Shown here piece by piece: positions 18,211 to 27,715 of a stretch of 64,000 bases of DNA; positions within the stretch are counted from its first letter, which is position 1; each line of letters begins with the position of its first letter. This DNA is from Nocardia australiensis (GTDB lineage: Bacteria; Actinomycetota; Actinomycetes; Mycobacteriales; Mycobacteriaceae). A program made the translations under genes and the position numbers. Below the pieces are notes generated by a model. That model ran no database searches, was not told the DNA's origin, and saw only the letters and a program-made list of their open reading frames with translations. The DNA is taken from positions 992,001 to 1,056,000 of the forward strand of contig NZ_JAJFZM010000001.1 of NCBI RefSeq assembly GCF_020733705.1, read 5' to 3'.

Positions 18211-19734
18211 ATGACTATCGATGGCACAGCCGCCCGCAGCGGCCGGTTGGTCTGCGACCCCGCGGAACTGCGCACCCTGTTCCTCTTCGAGAAGCTCACC
18301 GACGAGCAGCTCGACTGGCTGTGCGCCGATGGCCGGGTCGAGACGATAGACCCGGGCGTCGTCTACCGCGAAGGCGATCCCGCGACCCGCTTCTACGTGC
18401 TGATGGACGGCGAAGTGGTGTTGACCAAGCTCTCCGGCGGCGTCGATATCGAGATGGCGCGCACCGATCAGAAGGGCGTATACGCCGGCGCCTGGATGGC
18501 GTATCTGGGCGATAAGGCCGAGCAGAACTACAACGGATCGATGTCGGTGACGCGCAAGTCGCGGTTCTTCGTGCTGGATGAGGCCACTTTCGCCAGGATG
18601 ATGCACGAATGGTTCCCGATGGCGGTGCACCTGCTGGAGGGCGCGTTCTTCGGCACTCGCAATTCTCACGAACGCATCGCCCAGCGCCAGCGCCTGCTCG
18701 CGCTCGGCTCGCTGTCCGCGGGGCTGACCCATGAGCTGAACAATCCCGCGGCCGCGGCGGTGCGCGCCACCGCCGGTTTGCGTGAGCGGATCGCGGGCAT
18801 GCGGCACAAGCTGGCGATGATGGCCGAGGGCGAATTCGACACCGAATCCCTTGTCGCGTTAGTGCGGTTGCAGGAGGAGGCGGCAGCGCAGGTCGCGAAG
18901 GCGCCGGAACTGACCCCGATGGAGGCGGCCGACCGCGAGGACCTGCTCGGGGCATGGTTGGAGGAGCATGGCATCGCGGACGCCTGGAATCTGGCGCCGA
19001 ACTATGTGCAGGCCGGCTTCGATGTCGACTGGCTCGAGCGCGTAGCGGCGACCCTCGATCGGTGCCCGGATCAGGTATTCGAGGGGGCGATCCGGTGGCT
19101 GAACTACACCATCGAGACCGAACTGCTGATGAACGAGATCGCCGACTCGACCACCCGCATCTCCTCACTTGTCGGTGCCGCCAAACAGTATTCGCAGATG
19201 GACCGGGCACCATTCCAGGTGATCGACATCCACGAGCTGCTCGACAGCACCCTGGTGATGCTCAACCGTAAAATCGGCGACGGCGTGCGGGTGGTCAAGG
19301 ACTACGATCGAACCCTCCCCGAGGTCCCCTGCTACGCGGCGGAATTGAATCAGGTGTGGACGAACCTGATCGACAACGCGGTCTACGCGATGAACGGCCA
19401 GGGCACCCTGACGATTCGCACCCGGCACGAAAACGATTGCGCGGTAGTCGAAATCGGTGACACCGGGCCCGGCGTTCCGGCCGATGCGCGCAGCCGCATC
19501 TTCGAACCCTTCTTCACCACCAAACCAGTCGGCGATGGCACCGGCCTCGGCCTGGACATCTCGTTCCGGATCGTGGTGAACAAACACGGCGGTGACATTC
19601 AGTTCGACTCCGAACCGGGTGACACCCGGTTCACCGTGTGGCTACCGCTGCATCGTCCCGAACAAGATCAACCCGAAAGCGCGCCCGTCGACAATCAGAT
19701 CACCCCGGAACCGACCCAGGAGAGTCAACGATGA
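18211..19734 (+). CDS. Histidine kinase with cyclic nucleotide-binding-like domain
   Basis: A 507-residue soluble sensor kinase. Residues about 20-140 form a cNMP-binding fold (FEKLTDEQLDWLCADGRVETIDPGVVYREGDPATRFYVLMDGEVVL). The H-box is LLALGSLSAGLTHELNNPAAAA with His174. An all-helical insert follows, then an ATPase domain with the N-box NQVWTNLIDNAVYAM, G1 DTGPGVP and G2 GTGLGLDIS. There are no membrane segments, so the signal is intracellular. ATG 18211 has GGAGG 5 nt upstream. It lies between the receiver/flavoprotein and the zinc-finger gene, overlapping the latter by ATGA, and probably phosphorylates Asp67 of the former. Confidence 0.92.
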   Translation: MTIDGTAARSGRLVCDPAELRTLFLFEKLTDEQLDWLCADGRVETIDPGVVYREGDPATRFYVLMDGEVVLTKLSGGVDIEMARTDQKGVYAGAWMAYLGDKAEQNYNGSMSVTRKSRFFVLDEATFARMMHEWFPMAVHLLEGAFFGTRNSHERIAQRQRLLALGSLSAGLTHELNNPAAAAVRATAGLRERIAGMRHKLAMMAEGEFDTESLVALVRLQEEAAAQVAKAPELTPMEAADREDLLGAWLEEHGIADAWNLAPNYVQAGFDVDWLERVAATLDRCPDQVFEGAIRWLNYTIETELLMNEIADSTTRISSLVGAAKQYSQMDRAPFQVIDIHELLDSTLVMLNRKIGDGVRVVKDYDRTLPEVPCYAAELNQVWTNLIDNAVYAMNGQGTLTIRTRHENDCAVVEIGDTGPGVPADARSRIFEPFFTTKPVGDGTGLGLDISFRIVVNKHGGDIQFDSEPGDTRFTVWLPLHRPEQDQPESAPVDNQITPEPTQESQR

Positions 19735-20084
19735 CACAGGAACTGGAAGGTATCGATCCCGCCGCCACCCCCACCGGATCGGGCTGCGCGGAATGCGAAG
19801 CGGCACAGGGCTGGTGGGTGCATCTGCGCCGGTGCGCCCAATGCGGACACGTCGGCTGCTGCGACACCTCACCCGAGCAGCACGCCTCCAAACACGCCAC
19901 CGACAGCGGCCACCCGTTCATCCAGAGTTTCGAACCGGGCGAGGATTGGTTCTACGACTTCCGCTCCGAAGAGATGTACAGCGGCGGACCGGATTTGGCC
20001 CCGCCGACCAGTCATCCCGCCGACCAGCCGGTACCGGGTCCACGCGGCCGCGTGCCCGCCGATTGGCAGACCCGCATCCACTGA
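19731..20084 (+). CDS. UBP-type zinc finger protein
   Basis: A 117-residue protein with a UBP-type (ubiquitin-protease-like) zinc finger. Candidate ligands are Cys19, Cys22, Cys35, Cys38, Cys43/44, His51, His55 and His61 (GCAECEAAQGWW, RCAQCGHVGCCD, then three His). The segment EDWFYDF after the finger is typical. In eukaryotes the fold grips free C-terminal Gly-Gly of ubiquitin; the bacterial ligand is unknown. The start overlaps the kinase stop (ATGA) with AGGAG upstream, so it is co-translated. Its role in the operon is undefined; it may be a redox- or zinc-sensing partner. Confidence 0.88.
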   Translation: MTQELEGIDPAATPTGSGCAECEAAQGWWVHLRRCAQCGHVGCCDTSPEQHASKHATDSGHPFIQSFEPGEDWFYDFRSEEMYSGGPDLAPPTSHPADQPVPGPRGRVPADWQTRIH

Positions 20085-20222
20085 CGTTGCGCGATCGATT
20101 GGGCAACGGCAACTCGCCCATCGCACAGTGGGTCGAGCAGTGCCGGCACCGAGCAGGCGCACGATCCACGGCGGAGCCTCCCATGAAGACATACCGATCC
20201 CACCCGGTACGCTGCACCGAAC

Positions 20223-20241
20223 GCGCCGGAGGCTCCGGCGC
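20223..20241. other. GC-rich hairpin upstream of lipoprotein gene
   Basis: GCGCCGGA-GGC-TCCGGCGC, a perfect 8-bp stem with a 3-nt loop, 26 bp before the lipoprotein ATG. It could be an attenuator or operator, or the end of the zinc-finger transcript. No T-tract follows. Confidence 0.4.
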
Positions 20242-20266
20242 CTCGACCCACCAGGAAAACCACGTG

Positions 20267-20656
20267 ATGAAGCGAACGTCCACCGTCGCCCTGGCCGTAG
20301 GGGCGGCGGCTTTGCTGCTGACAGGCTGCGGCGGGTCGGATGAATCCACCGACGCGAACGACCTACGCGAGGGCAATACCGGCGCGAGCACCAGTGCCGC
20401 GCCGACCACACCCGCGAATACGGGTGGCGGCGGCAACGGCGGTGCCGTGTCGCAAACTACCTGCGCGCAGTGGCAGGCGCTCGACAGCAACGCGCAGATG
20501 ACGCTGATCAACCAGATACTCGCGGAGAATCCGGACAGCCCATTCGCGGGTAGCCCGAATGTCGCGCTCGGCACCGCGAAGCTCGTCTGCTTGGCCCCGA
20601 ATAACGCCGACAAGACGGTGGTCGAAGCCGCCGGAATCACCGAACAGGTGAAGTAG
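20267..20656 (+). CDS. Small secreted lipoprotein, hypothetical
   Basis: A 129-residue lipoprotein with signal peptide MKRTSTVALAVGAAALLLTGC, lipobox LLTGC. A low-complexity Thr/Ala/Gly linker (about residues 40-65) leads to a compact domain with two cysteines (TTCAQWQALDSNAQMTLINQIL and LVCLAPNNADK) that could form a disulphide. The family is not recognised. An adjacent GTG just before the ATG is an alternative start; AGGA lies upstream. It is followed by the AAA ATPase gene after 29 bp on the same strand. Confidence 0.8.
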   Translation: MKRTSTVALAVGAAALLLTGCGGSDESTDANDLREGNTGASTSAAPTTPANTGGGGNGGAVSQTTCAQWQALDSNAQMTLINQILAENPDSPFAGSPNVALGTAKLVCLAPNNADKTVVEAAGITEQVK

Positions 20657-20685
20657 CCGTCACCACGCGCGGGCAGAATGGCACG

Positions 20686-22923
20686 GTGGCCGAACTAGCT
20701 CTCACCGCTCGACTGAATCCCTCCGCGGCCGACGCCCGCCGCGGCGTCGTCCGGCTACATCCGGAGGCGCTGACCGCGCTCGGATTGCGCGAATGGGATG
20801 GGATCGCACTGGTCGGATCGCGACGCACGGCGGCGGTCGTCGGGGTCGCACCGGCGGCCACACCCGCCGGGGTGGCCCTGCTGGATGACGTGACGCTGTC
20901 CAATGCCGGTTTGCGCGAGGACGCGACCGTGGTGGTGGCTCCCGCGACGGTATATGGCGCCAGGCAGATTTCGGTGAGCGGCTCGGTGCACGCGACCCGA
21001 ACCATTCCGGCGGCGACGCTGCGCCAGGCGCTGCTCGGCAAGGTCGTCACCGTCGGCGACGCGGTCTCGCTGCTACCGCGCGACCTTGGACCCGATATCA
21101 GTTCTTCCGCTGCCACCCAAGCACTTTCACGGACCTTCGGTATCGCGTGGACCACTGAGTTACTCACCGTGACCGCCACCGACCCGAGCCAGGGACCGGT
21201 GAGCGTGCAACCGAACACCGCCGTGGAGTGGGGCGCGGGCGTGGTGGCTGCCCGTGATGCCGCCGATCGCGCGGCGGCCGGGGCGCCGAACTCCTCGCAA
21301 CCGGTGGAGGCCATGCTCGCGACGAACGGTACGACCGGCGGACGCGTCGCGGCGGCCGATACACCCGCGATCCCGGTGGAAGATCTCGCCGGGGCGCACG
21401 GGCAGGCCGCGAAGCTCACCGAATGGCTGAGCCTCGCACTCGACGAACCGGAGTTGCTGAAGACGCTGGGCGCCACACCACATCTCGGAGTGCTGATCAC
21501 TGGACCCGCAGGGGTCGGCAAGGCCGCTCTCGCGCGGGCGGTGACGGCGCCGCGGCGAATGGTCGAACTGGATGGTCCGACGGTCGGCGCGGCCGAGAGC
21601 GGCGCCCGACTGCGCGAGGTCGCCACCGCGGTGGCCGAGGTGAGTTCCGGTCGGGGCGGGATCCTGCTCATCACCGACATCGACGCCCTCCTGCCCGCCC
21701 AGGCCGAACCCGTGGCCACGCTGATCCTCGATCAACTGCGGGGAGCGGTCGCCGAACCGTGCGTGGCCTTCCTCGCGACCACCGCACATCCGGCCGGTAT
21801 CGATGCGCGGCTGCGCGCGCCCGATCTGTGCGACCGCGAGCTCGCACTTGCGCTGCCGACCGCGACCGTGCGCAAGGCGCTGCTGGAGCAGTTACTGCGT
21901 AAGGTGCCGACCCATGAGTTGAAGCTCGACGACATCGGTGCCAGGACACCAGGTTTCGTGGTTTCCGATCTGGCATCGCTGTGCCGGGAGGCGGCACTGC
22001 GCGCGGCATCGCGTGCCAGCAAACAACATTCGGATCCACAGCTGACGCAGGAGGATCTGCTCGGCGCATTGGAGGTGATCCGTCCGCTATCGCGTTCCGG
22101 GATGGAGGAACTCACCGTCGGTAGCCTGAGCCTCGACGATGTCGGCGATATGGTCGAGACCAAGCAGGCGCTGACCGAGACCGTGCTCTGGCCGCTGCGC
22201 CATCCGGATTCCTTTGCTCGCTTGGGCGTCGAACCGCCGCGCGGCGTGCTGCTCTACGGCCCGCCCGGTTGCGGCAAGACCTATTTGGTGCGCGCGCTGG
22301 CCGGCACCGGACAACTCAGCGTGCACGCGGTGAAGGGCGCCGAGTTGATGGACAAGTGGGTCGGCGCATCCGAGCGCGCGGTGCGCGAATTGTTCCAGCG
22401 CGCACGCGATTCCGCGCCGTCGCTGATCTTCCTCGACGAGGTGGACGCGCTGGCGCCACGACGGGGGCAGAGCACCGACTCCGGTGTCGGCGATCGGGTG
22501 GTCGCCGCGTTGCTGACCGAACTCGATGGCGTGGAACCGCTGCGCGATGTGGTGGTGCTCGGGGCGACGAACCGTCCGGAGCTGATCGATCCCGCGTTGC
22601 TGCGCCCGGGCCGACTGGAGCGGTTGGTGTTCGTGCCGCCGCCGGACGCTGATGCGCGGCTCGCGATTCTGCGCACCGCGGGCCGGTCGGTGCCGCTGGC
22701 CGACGACGTCGACCTCGCCGCGCTCGCTACCGACTTGGCGGGCTATTCGGCCGCCGACTGCGCGGCCCTGCTGCGTGAGGCCGCGCTAGCCGCGATGCGA
22801 CGGGATGTGGACGTCGCCGATGTCACCGCGGCCGATGTGGCGGCGGCTCGGACGGTGGTACGGGCATCGCTCGATCCGGAGCAGGTCGAGTCGCTGCGCC
22901 GCTACGCCGACGCCCGGGGCTAG
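20686..22923 (+). CDS. CDC48/p97-like AAA ATPase
   Basis: A 745-residue double AAA ATPase, syntenic with M. tuberculosis Rv0435c. Residues 1-110 resemble the double-psi barrel N domain of CDC48. D1 has Walker A GPAGVGKA (273-280) but a weak Walker B, LLITDID (328-333), without the usual DE pair. D2 is canonical: Walker A GPPGCGKT (525-532), Walker B LIFLDEVDAL (580-589), GATNRPELIDPALLRPGR with sensor 1 and arginine fingers. It presumably unfolds or remodels proteins in the cytosol; substrates are not known. The start is GTG 20686 with no strong Shine-Dalgarno motif. Confidence 0.94.
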   Translation: MAELALTARLNPSAADARRGVVRLHPEALTALGLREWDGIALVGSRRTAAVVGVAPAATPAGVALLDDVTLSNAGLREDATVVVAPATVYGARQISVSGSVHATRTIPAATLRQALLGKVVTVGDAVSLLPRDLGPDISSSAATQALSRTFGIAWTTELLTVTATDPSQGPVSVQPNTAVEWGAGVVAARDAADRAAAGAPNSSQPVEAMLATNGTTGGRVAAADTPAIPVEDLAGAHGQAAKLTEWLSLALDEPELLKTLGATPHLGVLITGPAGVGKAALARAVTAPRRMVELDGPTVGAAESGARLREVATAVAEVSSGRGGILLITDIDALLPAQAEPVATLILDQLRGAVAEPCVAFLATTAHPAGIDARLRAPDLCDRELALALPTATVRKALLEQLLRKVPTHELKLDDIGARTPGFVVSDLASLCREAALRAASRASKQHSDPQLTQEDLLGALEVIRPLSRSGMEELTVGSLSLDDVGDMVETKQALTETVLWPLRHPDSFARLGVEPPRGVLLYGPPGCGKTYLVRALAGTGQLSVHAVKGAELMDKWVGASERAVRELFQRARDSAPSLIFLDEVDALAPRRGQSTDSGVGDRVVAALLTELDGVEPLRDVVVLGATNRPELIDPALLRPGRLERLVFVPPPDADARLAILRTAGRSVPLADDVDLAALATDLAGYSAADCAALLREAALAAMRRDVDVADVTAADVAAARTVVRASLDPEQVESLRRYADARG

Positions 22924-23050
22924 TCCGGTATTTCGACCGTCGGCACCACTGCCACCAATCTGGCGAACAGTCCGTAATCAGTGTTTTCCTGGCATTTTCA
23001 CCGCATTGTCGCAGTCGGGCAATAATTCGGTTATCACCAGTTCAACCCTC

Positions 23051-24379
23051 GTGCGCAGGTATGTTCGCATCGTGCGAAGGATCGGCGAATCGGTCGATAC
23101 AGTCACGGCCTTTCTGGGGGCCGCGGTCGCCGGCGTGGCGCTGTTCCTGCCGATCACCTTCACCTGGGCAGGCCAGGGCACCTCCTATCGCATGGCCGGC
23201 CTGACCAATAGCGAGCCACGTGGGGCCGCGATCGGCGTGATCGTCGCCGTCGCCATCGCCGTCCTGGTGACCACGTCCGCACGCCCGGTGGTGGCGTGGG
23301 GGACCGCGCTGGGCGGGGTGTGCTGCATATTCGTCAATCACATTGCCGGACGACATGTTTCTTCCCCCGACACCCTGACAACCCAGAATTATCTGGATTC
23401 GATATTCGCCGGCGTATTAATGGGCGCGCTCGGCGCCGCCGTACTGCGCAGACCTGGTCCGGCTGTCGGCTTCGCGCTCGGTGGCGTGGGCTTCTTCGTG
23501 TTCGGCGACTTCGCCGAACTGCTGGAAATCACCAATAAGAACCCGTATATGGTCCTGGAAACGCCACCATGGTGGTTTATCGCCGTCGCGGCATTGTTGC
23601 TGTTGGTCAGCACATACCGCAACCGGTCGCGACCCGAACATGCGCCGCCACCAGCTATAGCGGTTGAGCTCCCGGTAACACCGATCCTGGCGGCCATGGT
23701 GCTCGCCCTAGTCGTTCTAGCGGTCACCGAATGGCTCGCTCGCCAATATCTGAGCGCGCCCGATGTCGGTCACCCGGTCGACGTCGGACTCGCGGTGCTC
23801 GCGACGGGCCTCGCCGCCACCGCCGCGGCCATGCTGCTGCCGGGCCGTGACGGCGCGGGCGTCTATCTGGCCGTGAGTCTGGTCGCCGTCGCCGATGCCC
23901 TTGGCTACGCGCCGCGGCCCGGCTGGAGCGTGCCGGTGATACTCGTGCTGACCGCTGTCGGCATCTTCATCGGAATCCGGCTGCCCGCTATGTGGTTGGC
24001 GGTCATGTTGATCGGCGGGCTCGCGGTGTTCGCCATGTCCACCGCCACCAACGACGGCGACACGGTACGTACGATCGGTAGCGCCGCTCTGGCGCTGACG
24101 GCGGGATATTGCTGTGGTACAGCCCGCCCGCACTACCCCCCTGGCGCGGTGCTCGCGATCGCGGCCCTCTATCTGCCCTCGATCATCACCGCGATGCCGC
24201 ACCGAAATGGTGGCCAGCTGCCGCACGTGGTCGCGGCCCCGAACTCGACATCCAGCCGCACGGCACTTGCGATCACGATCTTCTCGGCCCTCGGTCTGGC
24301 GGCGCTGCACATGCTCCGGCCGCGCCGCCGCCCACAGTCGAATTCCTCGACCACGGACGAAACGGTTGCGGATATATAG
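23051..24379 (+). CDS. Polytopic membrane protein, unknown
   Basis: A roughly 442-residue integral membrane protein with 11 or so hydrophobic segments, for example AFLGAAVAGVALFLPITF, IGVIVAVAIAVLVTTSA, WFIAVAALLLLVS and VPVILVLTAVGIFIGIRL. A hydrophilic Asn/Ser/Thr tail follows. No transporter family motif is recognised. The start is uncertain: GTG 23051 and GTG 23072 are in frame before the first membrane segment, while the open frame upstream runs into the ATPase gene in shadow. It precedes the mrp operon by 112 bp on the same strand and might be co-regulated with it. Confidence 0.75.
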   Translation: MRRYVRIVRRIGESVDTVTAFLGAAVAGVALFLPITFTWAGQGTSYRMAGLTNSEPRGAAIGVIVAVAIAVLVTTSARPVVAWGTALGGVCCIFVNHIAGRHVSSPDTLTTQNYLDSIFAGVLMGALGAAVLRRPGPAVGFALGGVGFFVFGDFAELLEITNKNPYMVLETPPWWFIAVAALLLLVSTYRNRSRPEHAPPPAIAVELPVTPILAAMVLALVVLAVTEWLARQYLSAPDVGHPVDVGLAVLATGLAATAAAMLLPGRDGAGVYLAVSLVAVADALGYAPRPGWSVPVILVLTAVGIFIGIRLPAMWLAVMLIGGLAVFAMSTATNDGDTVRTIGSAALALTAGYCCGTARPHYPPGAVLAIAALYLPSIITAMPHRNGGQLPHVVAAPNSTSSRTALAITIFSALGLAALHMLRPRRRPQSNSSTTDETVADI

Positions 24380-24491
24380 CCAAGCCGACGCCGACATGGT
24401 GTGCGGCGCATTCGCACAAACCGCCATAATCCCAGGCTCCGCGTAGGATTTACCCGCATCGCCACGCCTCGCCGACCTGACGGAGTGAAGT

Positions 24492-27335
24492 TTGCTCGTA
24501 GTCCTGCTCGCACACGCCATTGCCGCGCTCGCGGCGCCGCTGGTCGTGCGGGCACTGGGGCGCAACGGATTCTATGTTCTCGCGCTGGTCTCGCTCGGTG
24601 GCCTCGGCTGGGTTATCGCGAATTGGGGTAGTACACAACAGGTTCGGATCGAGTGGGCACCGACCATCGAGATGAATATCGACCTGCGTTTCGATTCGCT
24701 CGCCGCGATCATGTCGGCATTGATACTCGGCATCGGGGCATTGATACTCGGTTACTGCGCCCGGTATTTCGAGGACGACGAACCTCGGCTCGGCGCGTTC
24801 GCGGCCGAACTCGTCGGGTTCGCGGGAGCGATGTTCGGCCTGGTCAGCAGCGATAATATGTTGCTGCTCTACATCTTCTGGGAAACGACGACGGTGCTGT
24901 CGTTCCTGCTGGTTGGCCATAACGGCGAGCGCGCGGCCAGCCGCCGAGCCGCGATCCAGGCGCTGCTGGTCACCGGCGCGGGCGGGCTGGCGATGCTGGT
25001 CGGCATCGTGATTCTCGGACAGACCAGCGGCAGTTTCCTGCTGTCGGATCTACTCGCGCGGGGCGCTCCGGACGGCGTCGCGGTGAATGTCGCTGTGGTG
25101 CTGCTGCTTATCGGAGCGTTGAGCAAATCGGCGATCGTACCGCTGCATTTCTGGTTGCCAGGCGCGATGGCGGCGCCCACCCCGGTCAGCGCGTATCTGC
25201 ATGCCGCGGCAATGGTGAAGGCGGGTGTGTACCTGGTGGCCCGGCTGGCACCGGTATTCGCGACCAACCCGCTCTGGCATCCGATCGTGCTCCCCCTCGG
25301 CGTGGTGTCGATGCTGTTGGCCGGGCTGCGGTCGCTACAGGTGACCGATCTGAAGCTGGTGCTCGCCTTCGGCACCGTGAGCCAACTCGGGTTCCTGATC
25401 GTGCTTGTCGGCCTCGGCACACCGGATGCGGCGCTGGCCGGTGCCGCGCTCATCGTCGCGCACGCCATGTTCAAGGCGTGCCTTTTCATGGTGGTCGGGG
25501 TGATCGATCACGGCGCGGGGACTCGCGACCTGCGCCGGTTGTCCGGTCTCGGTCGGCGGGCGCCGGGGCTGTGCGGCGTCGCGATTCTCGCCGCGCTGAG
25601 CATGGCCGGGATTCCACCGATGATCGGATTCGTCAGCAAGGAGAGTGCGTTCGGGGCGATCCTCGACGCCGACAACCTGACCAGGCCCGCGGGAGTAGCA
25701 CTCATCGTCGGTGTGGTCCTGGGCTCGATGCTGACCGTTGGCTACAGCATTCGGTTCGTCTGGGGTGCATTCGGAGACAAGAACATCCCTGCGGTTGCCG
25801 AGTCCGGCCATTGGCATGCGCCGGGCGCGCTGTTCATCGCGGCACCCGCGGTGCTCGCGGCGAGCAGTGTCGCGGCCGGGCTCGCCGCGCCGTGGCTGGA
25901 CGGATTACTCGGCCCGTATGCGAAACCGCTTCCCGGAATACCGCATTCGCAGCTGTCGCTGTGGCACGGATTCAACGGACCGCTGGCGCTGACAATGCTG
26001 GTGATCGCGGTCGGCATCACCCTGTTCCTTGCCCGCGGCCGCGTCGTCGAATCCGCGCACCCCCGACTCGGCAATGCCGACCGCGCCTACGACGCCACGC
26101 TGCGGGCGATGGACCGGGTGTCGCTGCGAATGACCGGCGCCGTGCAGCGGGGTTCACTGCCGCTGAGCCAGGCCACCATCCTGGTGACCCTGATCATCCT
26201 GCCGACGGTGTTGCTCGCGATGGGCACCCGTACCGGTGTCGCGCTGCGGCTGTGGGATTCCCCGCTACAGGCGGCCATCGGGGCGATCATGGTCACCATG
26301 GCGCTCAGCGCGACCATGATGCGTAATCGGCTCTCCAGCGTGCTGGTCGTCGGCGTCACCGGCTACGGCTGCGGCGTGATCTTCGCGCTGCACGGCGCAC
26401 CGGATCTGGCATTGACCCAATTCTTGGTCGAGACATTGACACTGGTGACCTTCGTGCTGGTGCTGCGGGCCTTCCCCGCCGAAATCGAAGAAAGCCGCAC
26501 CACCGCATTCAAACTGCGTCGCGCTATCCTGGCCGCCGCCGTCGGCGCCACGGTCACGGTGCTGGCGGCCTTCGCCGTCGCCGCCCGCAGCACCGAGCCG
26601 ATCTGGCATCTGATCCCCGCCGCCGCGTATGAATTCGGCGGCGGCAAGAACGCGGTCAACGTGATACTCGTCGATATCCGTGCATGGGACACCCTCGGTG
26701 AAATCTCCGTACTCGTGGTGGCCGCGACCGGTGTCGCGTCGCTGGTGTTCCGCAGCCGTCGCTTCGGTAGCGCGCCGCGCGCGGTGGATTCCCCGCATTA
26801 CGACCCGGAGCTGGTGACCTGGCTGCCCGCCGGACGACTCGTCGCTCGGCGAGAACGGTCGATGGTCCTGCAGATCACCACCCGACTGGTCTTCCCGACC
26901 ATCATGGTGCTGTCGGTGTATTTCTTCTTCGCCGGACACAACGCGCCCGGCGGTGGGTTCGCGGGCGGGCTCACCGCCGGGCTCGCTCTGACGCTGCGAT
27001 ACCTCGCTGGTGGCCGCTACGAACTCGGCGAGGCACTACCGGTCGACGCGGGACACCTGCTCGGCGCAGGGCTGACCCTGGCCGCGGGAACGGCCGCGAG
27101 TTCGCTACTGCTCGGCGCACCGCCGCTGTCGTCGGCGATTCTCGAGGTCACGCTGCCGGTGCTCGGGCACATCAAGCTGGTCACGGCCACCTTCTTCGAT
27201 CTCGGTGTCTACCTGATCGTGGTCGGGCTGGTACTGGATGTGCTGCGCAGCCTCGGTGCCCGACTCGACAGCGAACTCGGATCGACCACAAGCGAATCCG
27301 GTACCGCCGATGCGCCGAACGGAGGATTCCGGTGA
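24492..27335 (+). CDS. mrpA: Mrp Na+(K+)/H+ antiporter subunit A (with MrpB domain)
   Basis: A 947-residue subunit of the multi-protein cation/proton antiporter. The NuoL-like N-terminal half carries the key charged residues Glu131 (IFWETTTVLSFLLVG), Lys212 (LSKSAIVPLHFWLPG) and Lys243. The C-terminal part is a fused MrpB-type domain (FFFAGHNAPGGGFAGGLTAGLALTLRYLAGG). About 20 or more membrane segments are visible. The TTG start at 24492 has GGAG upstream. The stop overlaps the mrpC start (GTGA). It should help pH and Na+ homeostasis in the plasma membrane. Confidence 0.96.
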   Translation: MLVVLLAHAIAALAAPLVVRALGRNGFYVLALVSLGGLGWVIANWGSTQQVRIEWAPTIEMNIDLRFDSLAAIMSALILGIGALILGYCARYFEDDEPRLGAFAAELVGFAGAMFGLVSSDNMLLLYIFWETTTVLSFLLVGHNGERAASRRAAIQALLVTGAGGLAMLVGIVILGQTSGSFLLSDLLARGAPDGVAVNVAVVLLLIGALSKSAIVPLHFWLPGAMAAPTPVSAYLHAAAMVKAGVYLVARLAPVFATNPLWHPIVLPLGVVSMLLAGLRSLQVTDLKLVLAFGTVSQLGFLIVLVGLGTPDAALAGAALIVAHAMFKACLFMVVGVIDHGAGTRDLRRLSGLGRRAPGLCGVAILAALSMAGIPPMIGFVSKESAFGAILDADNLTRPAGVALIVGVVLGSMLTVGYSIRFVWGAFGDKNIPAVAESGHWHAPGALFIAAPAVLAASSVAAGLAAPWLDGLLGPYAKPLPGIPHSQLSLWHGFNGPLALTMLVIAVGITLFLARGRVVESAHPRLGNADRAYDATLRAMDRVSLRMTGAVQRGSLPLSQATILVTLIILPTVLLAMGTRTGVALRLWDSPLQAAIGAIMVTMALSATMMRNRLSSVLVVGVTGYGCGVIFALHGAPDLALTQFLVETLTLVTFVLVLRAFPAEIEESRTTAFKLRRAILAAAVGATVTVLAAFAVAARSTEPIWHLIPAAAYEFGGGKNAVNVILVDIRAWDTLGEISVLVVAATGVASLVFRSRRFGSAPRAVDSPHYDPELVTWLPAGRLVARRERSMVLQITTRLVFPTIMVLSVYFFFAGHNAPGGGFAGGLTAGLALTLRYLAGGRYELGEALPVDAGHLLGAGLTLAAGTAASSLLLGAPPLSSAILEVTLPVLGHIKLVTATFFDLGVYLIVVGLVLDVLRSLGARLDSELGSTTSESGTADAPNGGFR

Positions 27336-27715
27336 CCGCGAACCTCACGCTACTGATCGTCATCGGGATCCATGTCGCCTGCGGGGTATACCTGATCCTC
27401 GAGCGAGCCGTATCGAAGATGCTGCTCGGCATGATCCTGTTCGGAAATGCGGTTAATCTGCTGATCCTCACCGTCGGCGGACCTGCCGGCCGAGCCCCGA
27501 TCCGCGACGAGACCGATCGGGTACACACCGAAACCGCCGACCCATTGGCGCAGGCGATGGTGCTCACGGCCATCGTGATCACGATGGGACTCGCGGCCTT
27601 CGTCCTCGCACTCGCCTACCGGTCCTACATCCTCACCACCACCGAAAACGTCCAGAACGACCCGGAGGACGCCGATGTCGCCGCCCGGCGCGAGGGAGAG
27701 GACCCGGAGCATTGA
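27332..27715 (+). CDS. mrpC: Mrp antiporter subunit C
   Basis: A 127-residue NuoK-like subunit with three membrane segments (LTLLIVIGIHVACGVYLIL, MILFGNAVNLLIL, AMVLTAIVITMGLAAFVLAL). The phrase DPLAQAMVLTAIVI is typical of MrpC. GTG 27332 overlaps the mrpA stop, and the stop overlaps the mrpD start (TTGA). The hydrophilic C-terminus (VQNDPEDADVAARREGEDP) is an extension likely in the cytosol. Confidence 0.95.
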   Translation: MTANLTLLIVIGIHVACGVYLILERAVSKMLLGMILFGNAVNLLILTVGGPAGRAPIRDETDRVHTETADPLAQAMVLTAIVITMGLAAFVLALAYRSYILTTTENVQNDPEDADVAARREGEDPEH

